NCBI RefSeq assembly: GCF_000716715.1 | Contig: NZ_JNYJ01000047.1 | Coordinates: forward strand, 62,001-126,000 | Direction: 5' to 3' | DNA length: 64,000 nucleotides | From: Dactylosporangium aurantiacum | GTDB lineage: Bacteria; Actinomycetota; Actinomycetes; Mycobacteriales; Micromonosporaceae | Shown here: piece after piece, positions 26,411 through 35,402 of the stretch | Position numbering within the stretch: position 1 is the stretch's first letter | How the letters are laid out: each line of letters opens with the position of its first letter | Notes under the pieces: generated by a model | What the model was told of the DNA's origin: nothing | Database searches by the model: none | The model's input: only the letters and a program-made list of their open reading frames with translations | Translations under genes and position numbers: made by a program

Positions 26411-27616
26411 ATGGTCCTGCACCGGCTCCCACCGCCCCGCGCGCCCGGCGTGCCGGCCCGCGCCGTGGACGCGGCCCGCCTGACCGTCGGGGTGGAGGAG
26501 GAGTTCCTGCTGCTCGATCCCGAGACCGGCGGCACCGTCGCGGCCGCCGAGCGGGTCATCGCCGCCCTGCCCGACGCGGTGCGCGGGCAGAGCCGGCTGG
26601 AGCTGCGCCGCAGCATGCTGGAGATGGTCACCGGCGTGTGCACCGGCCTGCCGGACCTCGCCGCGCAGCTGGCCCGGCACCGCCGGATGGCCGCCGCCGC
26701 GGCCGCCACCGCCGGGGCGCGGCTCGTCGCCATCGGCGCCACCCCCGTCGCCGACCCGCACCGCGCGAGCGTGCCGGACGGCGTGCGCTACCACGAGATC
26801 GTGCGCCGGTACGGGCCGGTCGCCACGGACCCGGGCGTGTGCGGCTGCCACGTGCACGTCGGGGTCGCCGACCGCGAGCTGGCCGTGCAGGTCTGCAACC
26901 GGCTGCGCGAGCGGCTGCCGGTGGTGCAGGCGCTGACCGCCAACTCGCCGCTGCACCTCGGCGCCGACACCGGCTACGCGAGCTGGCGCTGCGCCCAGCT
27001 GCGCCGCTGGCCCGGCGTCGGGCCCACCCCGCACTTCGACGACGCCGGCGACTACGACGCGACCGTCGCCGCCCTCGTCAGCTCCGGCGCGATGATCGAC
27101 GACGCGATGGTGTACTGGTACGCGCGCCCCTCCGCGCGGTACCCGACCGTCGAGGTCCGCGTCGGCGACGTCTGCGCCGGCGTCGGCGACACCGTCCTCG
27201 TCGCGGCCCTGGTCCGGGCGCTCGTCGCCACCGCGGTCGAGGACATCCGCGCCGGCCGGCCGGCGGTCCCGGTCCGCGACTGCCTGCTCGACGCCGCGCA
27301 CTGGCAGGCCGCCCACGAAGGGCTCGACGGCCACCTCATCGACCCGCGCACCGGCACCGCCCGGCCGGCCTGGGACCTGGTCGCGGAGCTGCTCACCGCC
27401 GTCCGGCCGGCCCTGCTGCGCCACGGCGACGCCGCGTTCGTGACGGCCCAGCTGGCCCGGCTGCGCGAGCACGGCACCGGGGCGGCCCGGCAGCGCCGGG
27501 TCCACCGCCGTACCGGCGACATCCGGGCGGTGCTGGCCGACCTCGCGGAACTGACGGTGGCGGACCCGCCCGGGCCGCTGCCGGCCGTCCCGGCACCGGC
27601 CGACCGGTCCCGCTGA
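26411..27616 (+). CDS. ybdK: Carboxylate-amine ligase of the YbdK/GCS2 family
   Basis: A 401-residue ATP-dependent ligase of the glutamate-cysteine ligase 2 family, which joins glutamate to an amine-bearing partner. Family blocks: LTVGVEEEFLLLDPETGG at the N-terminus (the metal-binding Glu cluster), RRSMLEMVTGVC, CGCHVHVGV and YPTVEVRVGDVC. Members show weak glutamate-cysteine ligase activity, and in actinomycetes this may serve other peptides, so the substrate is uncertain. Start ATG 26411 has CGGGGAA upstream. The frame is open from glgX, but no fusion is likely because a promoter and ribosome-binding site intervene. Confidence 0.9.
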   Translation: MVLHRLPPPRAPGVPARAVDAARLTVGVEEEFLLLDPETGGTVAAAERVIAALPDAVRGQSRLELRRSMLEMVTGVCTGLPDLAAQLARHRRMAAAAAATAGARLVAIGATPVADPHRASVPDGVRYHEIVRRYGPVATDPGVCGCHVHVGVADRELAVQVCNRLRERLPVVQALTANSPLHLGADTGYASWRCAQLRRWPGVGPTPHFDDAGDYDATVAALVSSGAMIDDAMVYWYARPSARYPTVEVRVGDVCAGVGDTVLVAALVRALVATAVEDIRAGRPAVPVRDCLLDAAHWQAAHEGLDGHLIDPRTGTARPAWDLVAELLTAVRPALLRHGDAAFVTAQLARLREHGTGAARQRRVHRRTGDIRAVLADLAELTVADPPGPLPAVPAPADRSR

Positions 27617-27707
27617 ACCCGGCGGCCGTCGCCGACTTGGACCGAGGCCGCTGTGCGAGGCCGGCCTGCCGGTGCGGCACCGGCCCACGGCCGGACGGCG
27701 GCGGCGG

Positions 27708-27713
27708 TAGGCT
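27708..27713 (+). promoter_or_regulatory. -10 element, leaderless start
   Basis: TAGGCT fits TANNNT and ends 8 nt before ATG 27722, which has no Shine-Dalgarno. Confidence 0.4.
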
Positions 27714-27721
27714 GCGTCGGC

Positions 27722-28312
27722 ATGAGCCCCGAGCCGCTCGTGATCCGCCCCCGCACCGGCCGGCTGCTGCTCACCGCCCTGGGCGCCGCCGGGTTCACCG
27801 TCGCGGGCGGCTACCTGGTGGCGTCCGGCGGGCTCGAGGAGACCCTCGCCGGGCTGCTGTCGATCGCGTTCTTCGGCGGCGGCCTGCTGCTCGTGCTGGC
27901 GCAGGCCGTGCGGCACGGCGGGTCGCAGGTCACCCTCGCCCCGGACGGGCTGCGCCTGCGGCACGGCGGGACCATCGGCTGGGCGGACATCGAGGCGGTG
28001 ACGTGGCAGCCGAAGCCGGGCGGGATGGTCCAGATCCGGCTGCGCGACCCGGAGCGGTACATCGCCTCGGCACCGCCGGACGCCAACGCGGCGATGCGCC
28101 GGTTCCTGCTTCCGTTCGCCGCGCTGCTCAGCCTGCGCGGCACCCGCGGCATGCGACAGTTCGCCCGCGACGTGCGCTCGTACGGTGACGAGATCCGCTA
28201 CTACCGGGCCACCTTCGGCTTTGACGTCGCACTGGCCGGCGTGTGGCTGGACCGCCCCGGCGAGGAGTTCGTCGCGCTGCTGGAGCGGTACCGCCGCGAC
28301 GCTACCGCGTAG
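27722..28312 (+). CDS. Membrane-anchored PH-like protein of unknown function
   Basis: A 196-residue protein with two N-terminal membrane helices (LLLTALGAAGFTVAGGYLVA; IAFFGGGLLLVLAQAV) followed by a cytoplasmic beta-rich domain containing the pattern LAPDGLRLR..GTIGWADIEAV, which is typical of PH-like domains in small bacterial membrane proteins such as the STM3941 group. It ends in a basic helical segment. Leaderless start inferred from TAGGCT 8 nt upstream. Converges on the subtilase gene; a nested hairpin separates them. Confidence 0.7.
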   Translation: MSPEPLVIRPRTGRLLLTALGAAGFTVAGGYLVASGGLEETLAGLLSIAFFGGGLLLVLAQAVRHGGSQVTLAPDGLRLRHGGTIGWADIEAVTWQPKPGGMVQIRLRDPERYIASAPPDANAAMRRFLLPFAALLSLRGTRGMRQFARDVRSYGDEIRYYRATFGFDVALAGVWLDRPGEEFVALLERYRRDATA

Positions 28313-28342
28313 GGGCCTGCCGACAGCGCTGTCGAAGGCCCC
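28312..28342. terminator. Bidirectional nested hairpin terminator
   Basis: Outer arms GGGGCCT / AGGCCCC enclose a perfect GACAGC/GCTGTC palindrome, between convergent genes that stop at 28312 (+) and 28356 (-). Confidence 0.55.
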
Positions 28343-28355
28343 GCCGCGTGCCGGG

Positions 28356-30092
28356 TCAGCTCCAGGAGCTGGCCGACCAGGTCTGCCCCGACCAGGTGCG
28401 GCCCGACCAGGTGCGCCCGGACCACGTCCGGCCGGACCACGTGCGGCCGTCCCAGACGGCGCCGGACCAGGTGCGGCCCGACCAGGTGCGGCCGGCCCAG
28501 TTGCTGCCCGACCAGGTACGGCCCGACCAGGTGCGGCCGTTCCACGTGTCGCCGTCCCAGGCGGTGCCGGTGGTGCAGACCTGCGCCCAGCCGGCCGGCG
28601 TCCAGGCCTGGCCCATGATGTCGACCTCGCCGGTCAGTTCGGCGCCGGTGTCGGGGTCCGCGACGTGCGACGTGCCGCGGGACAGCTCCAGCGAGCCGAG
28701 GCCGGTGGCCGGCAGGTACGTCCGGGTCGACGCGGCCGGCGTCGGGGCCTGGACGGCGGCGGCGATGTCGAGCTGCCCGGCGCCCTGGGCGACGACGTCA
28801 CCGGCGGGCATCGCGTCGGCGGTGCTCGTCAGCAGCGTCTTCACCTGGTCGGGGGTGAGGTCGGGGCGCTGCTGCAGCAGCAGGGCGGCGGCGCCGGACA
28901 CGACGGCGGCGGCCTGCGAGGTGCCGCTGCCGCGGAAGTACCGCTGCGCCGGGTCCTCGGCGATGCGGGCCTGCGGGTACGCGGCGTCGATGTACGCGTT
29001 CGGCACCCGCAGCGACACCACCGACTTGCCGGGGGCGACGAGGTCGGCGTGGCGGGTCGCGTCGCCGCCGGTGCTGAAGTCGGCGACGACGTCGTCGGCG
29101 CGGTCGGCGGTGGTGAGCGGGTCGGCGGCGCCGACGGCCAGGACGTTCGGGTTCTGCGCCGGCATGCCGACGCGGGTCTCGGCCAGCCCGTCGTTGCCGA
29201 CGGACACCACGACCACGATGCCCTGCTTCCAGGCCGCCTCCACCGCGTAGGACAGCGGATCGAGGCGCTGGTCCTGGGTCGAGTCGGTGCCGAAGGACAG
29301 GTTGAGCACCCGGATGTTGAGGCCCGGGTCGTCGCGGTGGGTCACGACCCAGTCGATCGCGGCGATCACCTGGGACACGTCGACGGCGCCGTCGGCCGCG
29401 GCGACCTTCATGTTGAGCAGGTGCGCGTCGGGCGCGACGCCGACGAACTGCTTCCGGTCGGCCTCCTGGCCGGGCTGCACGCCGGTGTCGCGGCCGGCGA
29501 TGATGCCGGCCATGTGCGTGCCGTGGCCGAACGTGTCGAGGTTGCGCAGCGCCGGGGTCTGCGACTCGAACGACAGGTCGGGGCCGTTGACGACCTTGCC
29601 GGGCGCGTCGAGGCCGGCGACCGGCGCGATGCCGGAGTCGACGACGGCGACGCCGACGCCCTGACCGGTGAGCCGCGCGCCGCCGGCGTCCGTGGCCGTC
29701 CAGACCTGCTGCGCGCCGATCGACTGGGTCAAGCTGTACAGGGAGTGCTGGTCCTCGTCGGCGTTCCACGTGTCGGCCTGCAGCCGCACCTCGCCGTCGG
29801 GGGTGACGGCCCGCACGCCCGGCGCGCCGGTCAGCGCGGCGAGGGCACCGGGCGGGATCTCGGCGGTGAACGCCCCCACCAGGTCCAGGTGCCGCCCGAC
29901 CGTGCCGCCGGTGCGGGCCACGGCCGCCTCCGCGGCGCCGGTGCCGTCGTGCCGGACGATGACCGGCAGCAGCGGCGCGGCGGCGTGCGCCGGTGGGGCC
30001 GCGGCGGCCGCCGCGGTGGCGAGCGGGCCGGCCAGCAGGCCGGTCGCCGCGGTCGCCGCGACAGCGGCCTTGAGCAGGGAACCTGGACGCAT
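28356..30092 (-). CDS. Secreted subtilisin-like (S8) protease with tryptophan-repeat tail
   Basis: A 578-residue exported serine protease. The signal peptide runs to about residue 39 (hydrophobic AAVAATAATGLLAGPLATAA). A propeptide (~40-125) precedes the S8 domain with Asp152 (VAVVDSGI), His190 (FGHGTHMAG) and Ser392 (GSGTSQAAA), all intact. The last ~70 residues hold 14 tryptophans spaced exactly five apart in units like GRTWS, with no charged cluster or sortase signal. Similar tails occur in other actinomycete subtilases; their role is not known to me, with wall or matrix attachment plausible. ATG 30092 has GGAGG 4 nt upstream. Confidence 0.93.
   Translation of the reverse strand: MRPGSLLKAAVAATAATGLLAGPLATAAAAAAPPAHAAAPLLPVIVRHDGTGAAEAAVARTGGTVGRHLDLVGAFTAEIPPGALAALTGAPGVRAVTPDGEVRLQADTWNADEDQHSLYSLTQSIGAQQVWTATDAGGARLTGQGVGVAVVDSGIAPVAGLDAPGKVVNGPDLSFESQTPALRNLDTFGHGTHMAGIIAGRDTGVQPGQEADRKQFVGVAPDAHLLNMKVAAADGAVDVSQVIAAIDWVVTHRDDPGLNIRVLNLSFGTDSTQDQRLDPLSYAVEAAWKQGIVVVVSVGNDGLAETRVGMPAQNPNVLAVGAADPLTTADRADDVVADFSTGGDATRHADLVAPGKSVVSLRVPNAYIDAAYPQARIAEDPAQRYFRGSGTSQAAAVVSGAAALLLQQRPDLTPDQVKTLLTSTADAMPAGDVVAQGAGQLDIAAAVQAPTPAASTRTYLPATGLGSLELSRGTSHVADPDTGAELTGEVDIMGQAWTPAGWAQVCTTGTAWDGDTWNGRTWSGRTWSGSNWAGRTWSGRTWSGAVWDGRTWSGRTWSGRTWSGRTWSGQTWSASSWS
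28359..28562 (-). repeat. 15-bp coding repeat, tryptophan pentapeptide tail
   Basis: Inside the subtilase gene, a 15-bp unit encoding variants of GRTWS recurs about 13 times in register. Most units are nearly identical at DNA level, so the tract should expand and contract by slippage or recombination. Confidence 0.85.
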
Positions 30093-30407
30093 CAAACCTC
30101 CATCTGACGGTGCGTTCCGTTCGATCGTGCGGTGCCCGGCGGCGTCCGCCTGTCAGCCGGTCGGCCGGTCCGCGCCCCTGCCGCCGTGACGCCCGCCATA
30201 TCGACCGGCGTGGCAACCATGCCGCACCCGGACCGCACCCGGACCGCACCGCACGGCACCCGTCCGGGCAGGTACGCGCCCGCGCCGGCGCCACGTGGCG
30301 GCCGCCGTCACGCGGGTGACCCGGCGGGCGCACGGTTCGACGTGGCTGCGCCGATGGGAGATGATGACGGTGTGTCACGGTGGCGCGCTGCGGAGGGGGA
30401 GGGGCCC
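30093..30407. other. 315-bp divergent intergenic region
   Basis: Lies between the divergent subtilase and phosphatase genes and must hold both promoters. I saw no clear -35/-10 pair. The phosphatase frame is open through 30354-30407, so its true start could be earlier. Confidence 0.5.
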
Positions 30408-32828
30408 GTGCTCGACGACGCCGGCGGGCTCCCGGACGCGCGGCTGCTGGCGATGCTCGACGACGACCGGCAGGGTTGGGTCCTGGCCAGGTCCGTGCGC
30501 GAGGACGGCCGCATCGTCGACTTCGAGCTGATGTACATCAACGACGCCGGCTGCCGGTTCGTCGGCCGGCCCCGCGAGGAGCTGGTCGGCGGCCGCTACC
30601 GGCAGCTGTGGCCGGAGACCGTCCACGACGGCACGCTGTCGCTGTACGTCGCCGTCGCGGAGACCGGGCAGCCGCTGAGCCGCACCGTCTACTACGACCT
30701 GCCGACCCTGCGGGGCCACTTCGAGCTGCGGATCAGCCCGTTCGGCGACGGGTTCGGGGTGCGGTTCGTCGACCTCCGGCAGGTGACCGTGGCCCCGCAG
30801 TCCGGCGGCGGCACCCGGCTCTACGACGCGCTGGACGCCGCGTTCGACGGCTTCACGCTGCTGCGCGCGGTCACCGACGACACCGGCGCGATCGTCGACT
30901 TCGTCTGCGACTACGTCAACCAGCTCGGCGCGCAGCTCGCCGGGCGCGCCGCCGAGGCGGTCATCGGCCGCAAGCTCAGCGACATCTCCCCCGGCAGCTG
31001 GGACAGCGGCCTGTTCGACCGGTACCGGTCGGTGGCCGAGACCGGCGGGACGATCCGCGAGCAGCGGGCGTTCCCGCGCGCCGGCCAGGTGTGGGAGATC
31101 AAGATCGCCCGGGCCGGTGCCGGCACCCCCGCCGTGGCCGTGTCGTTCCGCGAGGTCACCGACCAGGTCGAGCAGGAGCGGCATCTCGCCGCCGTGGCGG
31201 AGAAGGCCGAGGAGGCCGCGGCCCGCGCCACGGAGGCGGCGGCCCGCGCGACGGCGCTGCAGACCGCGACGACCGCGCTGGTCGCGGCGAGCACCACGGC
31301 CGAGGTGTATGCGGCGATCGGCGCCGTGCTGCGCCCGTCGGCCGGCGGCCAGGGCCTGGCGCTGCTGCTGCTGCACGAGCACCGGCTGTACCTGCGGTAC
31401 CACGACGGCTACGAGCCCGACGTCGTGGAGCGGCTGCGCGAGCTGCCACTGGACCACCCGTACCCGGCCACGGCCGTGGCGCGGACCGGGCACCCGCTGT
31501 ACCTGACGTCGCTGGCGCAGTTCCGGGCGGCCCAACCGGACCCGGCGACCGCGGTCCCGGCCGGGGAACGGCAGGCGTGGGCGTTCCTGCCGCTGACCGT
31601 GGCCGGTGAGGTGCTCGGCAGCCTCGTCGTGGGGTACCGCAACCCGCGCGAGTTCGACTACGACGAGCAGGCGACGCTGATGGCACTCGCCGGGCTCGGC
31701 GCCCAGGCGCTGCAGCGGGCGCTGCTGTTCGAGGCCCGCACCTCGCTCGCCTCGGCGCTGCAGCGGGCGCTGCTGCCCGCCACCCTGCCGCAGGTGCCGG
31801 GGCTGCGGCACGCCGCCAGGTACCTGCCGTGGACGCACGGCGCCGACGTCGGCGGCGACTGGTACGACATCATCGACCTCGGCGACGGCGTGGTCGGCGT
31901 GGTCATCGGCGACGTCGCCGGGCACAACGCGACCGCCGCGGCGACCATGGGCCAGGTCCGCAACGCGCTGCGGGCCTACGCCACGGAGCGGCACAACCCG
32001 GCCAGCGTCGTGCACCACGTGAACCAGCTGCTGCTGGACATGCACCCGGACACCATCGCCACCTGCTGCTACCTGCAGCTGCACCCCGCCGAGGGCACGA
32101 TGACGGCGGTCACGGCCGGGCACCCGCCGCCGATGCTGCGCACCGCGGACGGTGCCGGGCCGCTGCGGCTGCGGACCGGGCCGCCGCTCGGGGTCACCCC
32201 GGACGCCGTCTACCTCGACACGACCCTGCTGATCCCGCCGGCGGCGACGCTGCTGCTGTACACCGACGGTCTGGTCGAGGACCGCCGGCACCCGATCGAC
32301 CGGGGCCTGCGGGAGCTGGTCGAGGCGCTCAGCGCGGCGCCGACCCGCGACCCGGGCGGCACCCTCGAGCACGTCCTCGGCAGCGACGTCGGCCCGCGCC
32401 CCCGCAGCGACGACGTCGCCCTGCTGTGCCTGACCAGCGACACGCCGCCGGCCGGCGAGCCCGTGGCGCGGCGGCGCTTCCGCGGCGAGGCGATCAGCGC
32501 GTCGGCGGCCCGCCGCTTCGCCGCCGACATGCTCACCGCCTGGGGCCAGCGGCAGGTCGTCGACGACGCGCTGCTGCTGCTCGACGAGGTCATCACCAAC
32601 GCCATCCAGCACACGGTCGGCGACGTCACCGTCGAGCTGCGCCTCGGCGAGCTGCTGCGGGTCACCGTCCACGACGCCAGCACCCGCCCGCCGCAGCCCC
32701 GCGACCCGGACGCCGACACCGACAACGGCCGCGGGCTGTTCATCATCGAGCGGCTCGCCGCCGCCTGGGGCTCCGAGCCGGTCCCGACCGGCGGCAAGCT
32801 CGTCTGGTTCGACCTGCCGCTCGCCTGA
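30408..32828 (+). CDS. PAS-PAS-GAF-SpoIIE phosphatase-HATPase regulator (RsbU/RsbW-like)
   Basis: An ~806-residue multidomain regulator for partner switching. Two PAS domains (~20-120 with MYINDAGCRFVGRPREELVG; ~125-240), an alanine-rich coiled coil (~245-275), a GAF domain (~280-430), a PP2C/SpoIIE phosphatase (~440-665: GGDWYDIIDLGDG, IGDVAGHN) and a C-terminal histidine-kinase-type ATPase (~680-800: LDEVITNAIQHT, DNGRGLFIIERLA). In known systems such proteins dephosphorylate an anti-sigma antagonist while the ATPase module acts as the anti-sigma kinase, controlling SigB/SigF-type factors. Start GTG 30408 follows GGAGGGGG at an 8-nt spacing; GTG 30372 and ATG 30354 are alternatives. Confidence 0.92.
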   Translation: MLDDAGGLPDARLLAMLDDDRQGWVLARSVREDGRIVDFELMYINDAGCRFVGRPREELVGGRYRQLWPETVHDGTLSLYVAVAETGQPLSRTVYYDLPTLRGHFELRISPFGDGFGVRFVDLRQVTVAPQSGGGTRLYDALDAAFDGFTLLRAVTDDTGAIVDFVCDYVNQLGAQLAGRAAEAVIGRKLSDISPGSWDSGLFDRYRSVAETGGTIREQRAFPRAGQVWEIKIARAGAGTPAVAVSFREVTDQVEQERHLAAVAEKAEEAAARATEAAARATALQTATTALVAASTTAEVYAAIGAVLRPSAGGQGLALLLLHEHRLYLRYHDGYEPDVVERLRELPLDHPYPATAVARTGHPLYLTSLAQFRAAQPDPATAVPAGERQAWAFLPLTVAGEVLGSLVVGYRNPREFDYDEQATLMALAGLGAQALQRALLFEARTSLASALQRALLPATLPQVPGLRHAARYLPWTHGADVGGDWYDIIDLGDGVVGVVIGDVAGHNATAAATMGQVRNALRAYATERHNPASVVHHVNQLLLDMHPDTIATCCYLQLHPAEGTMTAVTAGHPPPMLRTADGAGPLRLRTGPPLGVTPDAVYLDTTLLIPPAATLLLYTDGLVEDRRHPIDRGLRELVEALSAAPTRDPGGTLEHVLGSDVGPRPRSDDVALLCLTSDTPPAGEPVARRRFRGEAISASAARRFAADMLTAWGQRQVVDDALLLLDEVITNAIQHTVGDVTVELRLGELLRVTVHDASTRPPQPRDPDADTDNGRGLFIIERLAAAWGSEPVPTGGKLVWFDLPLA

Positions 32829-32908
32829 GCCGGCGAAAATTTCTCCGGTGCCGGCACAACCGGCCGGCCCGGTGCCGCGATCCAGGAGGTGAGCAGGAAG
32901 GGAGCCGC

Positions 32909-33415
32909 ATGCGGGCCGACGAGGAGCACGCCTACGTGCAGTACGTGAGCAGTCGCGTGCTCGCGCTGCGCAGGACCGCGTACCACCTGTGCGGCGACTG
33001 GCACGAGGCGCACGACCTCGTCCAGGGCGCGCTGATCAAGCTGTACCGGCACTGGGCCAGGGTCAGCGCCGCCGACTCCCCCGACGCGTACGTGCGGCAG
33101 GTCCTGGTCAACGTGTTCCTGCAGCAGCGCGGCACCTGGTGGTCGCGCAACGTGCGGCTGTTCGCCGAGCCCGACGAGCACCCCGGTCCGCCCAGCGAGC
33201 CGCTCGCCGAACGCCGGATCGACCTGCACGCGGCGCTGGGCAGGCTGGCGCCGGGGCAGCGGGCGGTGCTCGTGCTGCGGTACTGGGAAGGGCTCGACGT
33301 CGCCGAGACCGCGCAGGTCCTCGGCTGCTCCACCGGCACGGTGAAGAGCCAGACGTCGCACGCCATCGCGGCGCTGCGGCGGCTGATGCCCGACTACGCA
33401 TGGGAGCCACGGTGA
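32909..33415 (+). CDS. SigE-family ECF RNA polymerase sigma factor
   Basis: A 168-residue ECF sigma factor of the actinobacterial 'SigE family' (RNA polymerase sigma-70, short type). Region 2 covers EEHAYVQYVSSRVLALRRTA through the helix AHDLVQGALIKLYRHW; region 4 is LGRLAPGQRAVLVLRYWEGL with the helix-turn-helix VAETAQVLGCSTGTVKSQTS. ATG 32909 has GGAAGGGAG upstream. The next gene overlaps its stop by 4 nt (GTGA) and encodes a membrane protein, the usual place for a cognate anti-sigma factor. Confidence 0.93.
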   Translation: MRADEEHAYVQYVSSRVLALRRTAYHLCGDWHEAHDLVQGALIKLYRHWARVSAADSPDAYVRQVLVNVFLQQRGTWWSRNVRLFAEPDEHPGPPSEPLAERRIDLHAALGRLAPGQRAVLVLRYWEGLDVAETAQVLGCSTGTVKSQTSHAIAALRRLMPDYAWEPR

Positions 33416-34782
33416 GCGAGCAACTGTTCCGGTCCGCCGCGCTCGACGAGCCGCCGCTGCCCCCGCAGTACGTCGAGCGGCTCGTCGCCGCCGGCCGCGC
33501 CTCCGTCCGCCGCCGCCGGGCCGCGGCCGTCCTGTGCGTGCTGACCGTGCTCGTCGCCGGGCTGGCCCTGGTGCTGCCCGGGCCGCGGCCGTCGGTGCCG
33601 GCGGTGCCGCAGGGGCCGGCCGGGCCGCCGTCGCTGCCGGAGCGCATCGCGCCGTACTCGACGCTGACCAGCACCGTCAGCCGCTCCCCGGGCGGGCGGG
33701 CGGTCATGCTGTACCAGTTCGGCAGCGGCGAGCTGTTCAACCTGTTCCAGCCGCTGGCGCTGGGCGCGGACCGCGACACGTACCGGCAGCTGGACGCCGC
33801 CGAGGGCCGCCGCGGGATCCGGCCGTGGCTGCTGTCGCCGGACGGCACGACCGCCGTCGTCACCGCCAGCGTCGACGCGGTCGACGCGCTGACCCTGGTC
33901 GACCTGCGCACCGGCCGGCGCCGGTCGGTGCCGCTGCCGTCCCCCGCGGGCGCGCTGCCGCTGGCGTTCTCCCCGGACGGCCGGACCCTCGCGTACGCGG
34001 CGGTGCCGATGCCGCTGAGCGACCAGTACGCCGACGTGGCCGGCGAGGCACGCCGGACCGGGGTGCTGGTCCTGACCGACCTGGACACCGGCCGCAGCAG
34101 CACGCTGAGCGCGGTGACCCCGGTCTTCGCGGCGGCGTTCTCCCCCGACGGGCAGCGCATCGCGGTGCAGACCGGCCCGCAGGTGCGCATCGTCGACCGG
34201 GCCGGCACGGACGTGCGGACCGTCGAGCTGCCCGCGGAGCACATCCTCACCACGCACGCCGGCTGGTCGCCGGACGGCCGGCTGCTCGCCGCGACCGGCG
34301 CCGTCGCCAGCCCCGGCGGGCCGGACGTCACCGAGTACCACCGGCGCATCGTGTTCGTCGACGCGACCGGCGCCGGCGGCCCCGTACCGGAGCCGCTCGC
34401 CGCCGAGGAGATGCTCGGCTGGCGCGCCCCGGACCGGGTCGTCGCCCAGGTCGCCGCCGGTGACGGCCCCGGCGAGCTGCGCGACCTGCCGGTCGCCGGC
34501 GGCCCCGGCGCCCTGCTGAGCCGCTTCGACCCCGGCAGCACCTGCGAGCTGGGCCTGCAGACGTGTCAGGCGTTCGAGATCCGGATGGCGACCGGCCTGC
34601 TGCCGGCGCTGGTGGTCCGGCCCGCCGACGCCGACCGGGGGCCGTGGCCGCGCTGGACGACGGTGACCGTGACCGCGGTGAGCGCGGTGCTCGCACTGCT
34701 GGCGTTCCTCGTGTACCGCTGGATCCGCGGCCGCCGCCGCCCGGGCCGGTGGGTGGACGGCGGCGCCACGAACCCGTGGTGA
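33412..34782 (+). CDS. Membrane-anchored beta-propeller protein, possible anti-sigma partner
   Basis: A 456-residue protein with a short cytoplasmic N-terminus (~35 residues), a membrane helix (AAVLCVLTVLVAGLALVL), a large extracytoplasmic TolB/WD40-like propeller (repeated LAFSPDGRTLAYAA, AAFSPDGQRIAVQ, AGWSPDGRLLAATG) and a second helix near the C-terminus (VTAVSAVLALLAFLVY) followed by a basic tail. It is translationally coupled to the SigE-family gene by GTGA, which suggests it controls or senses for that factor. No zinc anti-sigma motif (HxxxCxxC) was seen in the N-terminus, so an anti-sigma role is inference only. Confidence 0.75.
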   Translation: MSEQLFRSAALDEPPLPPQYVERLVAAGRASVRRRRAAAVLCVLTVLVAGLALVLPGPRPSVPAVPQGPAGPPSLPERIAPYSTLTSTVSRSPGGRAVMLYQFGSGELFNLFQPLALGADRDTYRQLDAAEGRRGIRPWLLSPDGTTAVVTASVDAVDALTLVDLRTGRRRSVPLPSPAGALPLAFSPDGRTLAYAAVPMPLSDQYADVAGEARRTGVLVLTDLDTGRSSTLSAVTPVFAAAFSPDGQRIAVQTGPQVRIVDRAGTDVRTVELPAEHILTTHAGWSPDGRLLAATGAVASPGGPDVTEYHRRIVFVDATGAGGPVPEPLAAEEMLGWRAPDRVVAQVAAGDGPGELRDLPVAGGPGALLSRFDPGSTCELGLQTCQAFEIRMATGLLPALVVRPADADRGPWPRWTTVTVTAVSAVLALLAFLVYRWIRGRRRPGRWVDGGATNPW

Positions 34783-34801
34783 CGCTCGGCCGGGCCGCTC
34801 G

Positions 34802-35359
34802 TCAGTGCCGCGTGGCCGGGCGGTACCAGGGCAGCACGGGACGGCTCGGGGGCGGCACCAGGCCGTTGCCCGGCCAGAACGGGCCGCCCCGGGCGACGAA
34901 TTCGTGGACCTTGCCGGTCAGCTCGTCGACCTCCCGCTGCCGGTCGGCGGGGCCGCGCATGCTGCGCCCGCCGTCCGGCTCGATGAACGAGTACACGGTC
35001 TCCGGGCCGTTGACGAGCATGGTGACCTTGTGGTCGGGCAGGCCCAGGTGCATCGCGTCGCACTGCTCGGCGCGGGTGAGCTCGACGAGGACGTCCACGA
35101 CGTACTCCCAGTCGGCGACGTCGTCCCACAGGCGGCCGCCGTCGAGCTCGTAGGTCAGCGTCGACAGCGGCACCAGGCAGCCCTCGGTGCGGCCGGGGAA
35201 CTCGGTCAGGCAGCGGTACATGTGGCCGCCGTCCGGCTGCGGGACGGCGGGGTGCAGCAGGGTCAGCGCGTGCACGATCGTGCCGTTGATCGGCACGGGG
35301 TGGCGCGGGGAGTGGTAGGGCTCGTGGAGGGCGAGGAGGTGCACGTCCCGGACCGGCAT
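34802..35359 (-). CDS. Conserved hypothetical protein
   Basis: A 185-residue soluble protein with no family I recognise. It starts PVRDVHLLALHEPYHSPRHP and carries a conserved-looking block DVADWEYVVDVLVELTRAEQ; the tail is proline-rich. There are no membrane or signal segments. No Shine-Dalgarno is present; TAGATT ends 6 nt before ATG 35359, so the mRNA is probably leaderless. It converges on the propeller gene. Confidence 0.65.
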   Translation of the reverse strand: MPVRDVHLLALHEPYHSPRHPVPINGTIVHALTLLHPAVPQPDGGHMYRCLTEFPGRTEGCLVPLSTLTYELDGGRLWDDVADWEYVVDVLVELTRAEQCDAMHLGLPDHKVTMLVNGPETVYSFIEPDGGRSMRGPADRQREVDELTGKVHEFVARGGPFWPGNGLVPPPSRPVLPWYRPATRH

Positions 35360-35365
35360 CGGGCG

Positions 35366-35371
35366 AATCTA
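35366..35371 (-). promoter_or_regulatory. -10 element, leaderless start
   Basis: TAGATT on the minus strand, 6 nt before ATG 35359. Confidence 0.5.
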
Positions 35372-35402
35372 TCGTGCCCTGTCGATCATCGCATGCCGGT
35401 GG

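Noticed and set aside
24161..27616. GlgX region read as one long frame with the GCS2 ligase
   Set aside because: That open frame runs out of phase with glgX; the ligase has its own promoter, ribosome-binding site and conserved N-terminus.
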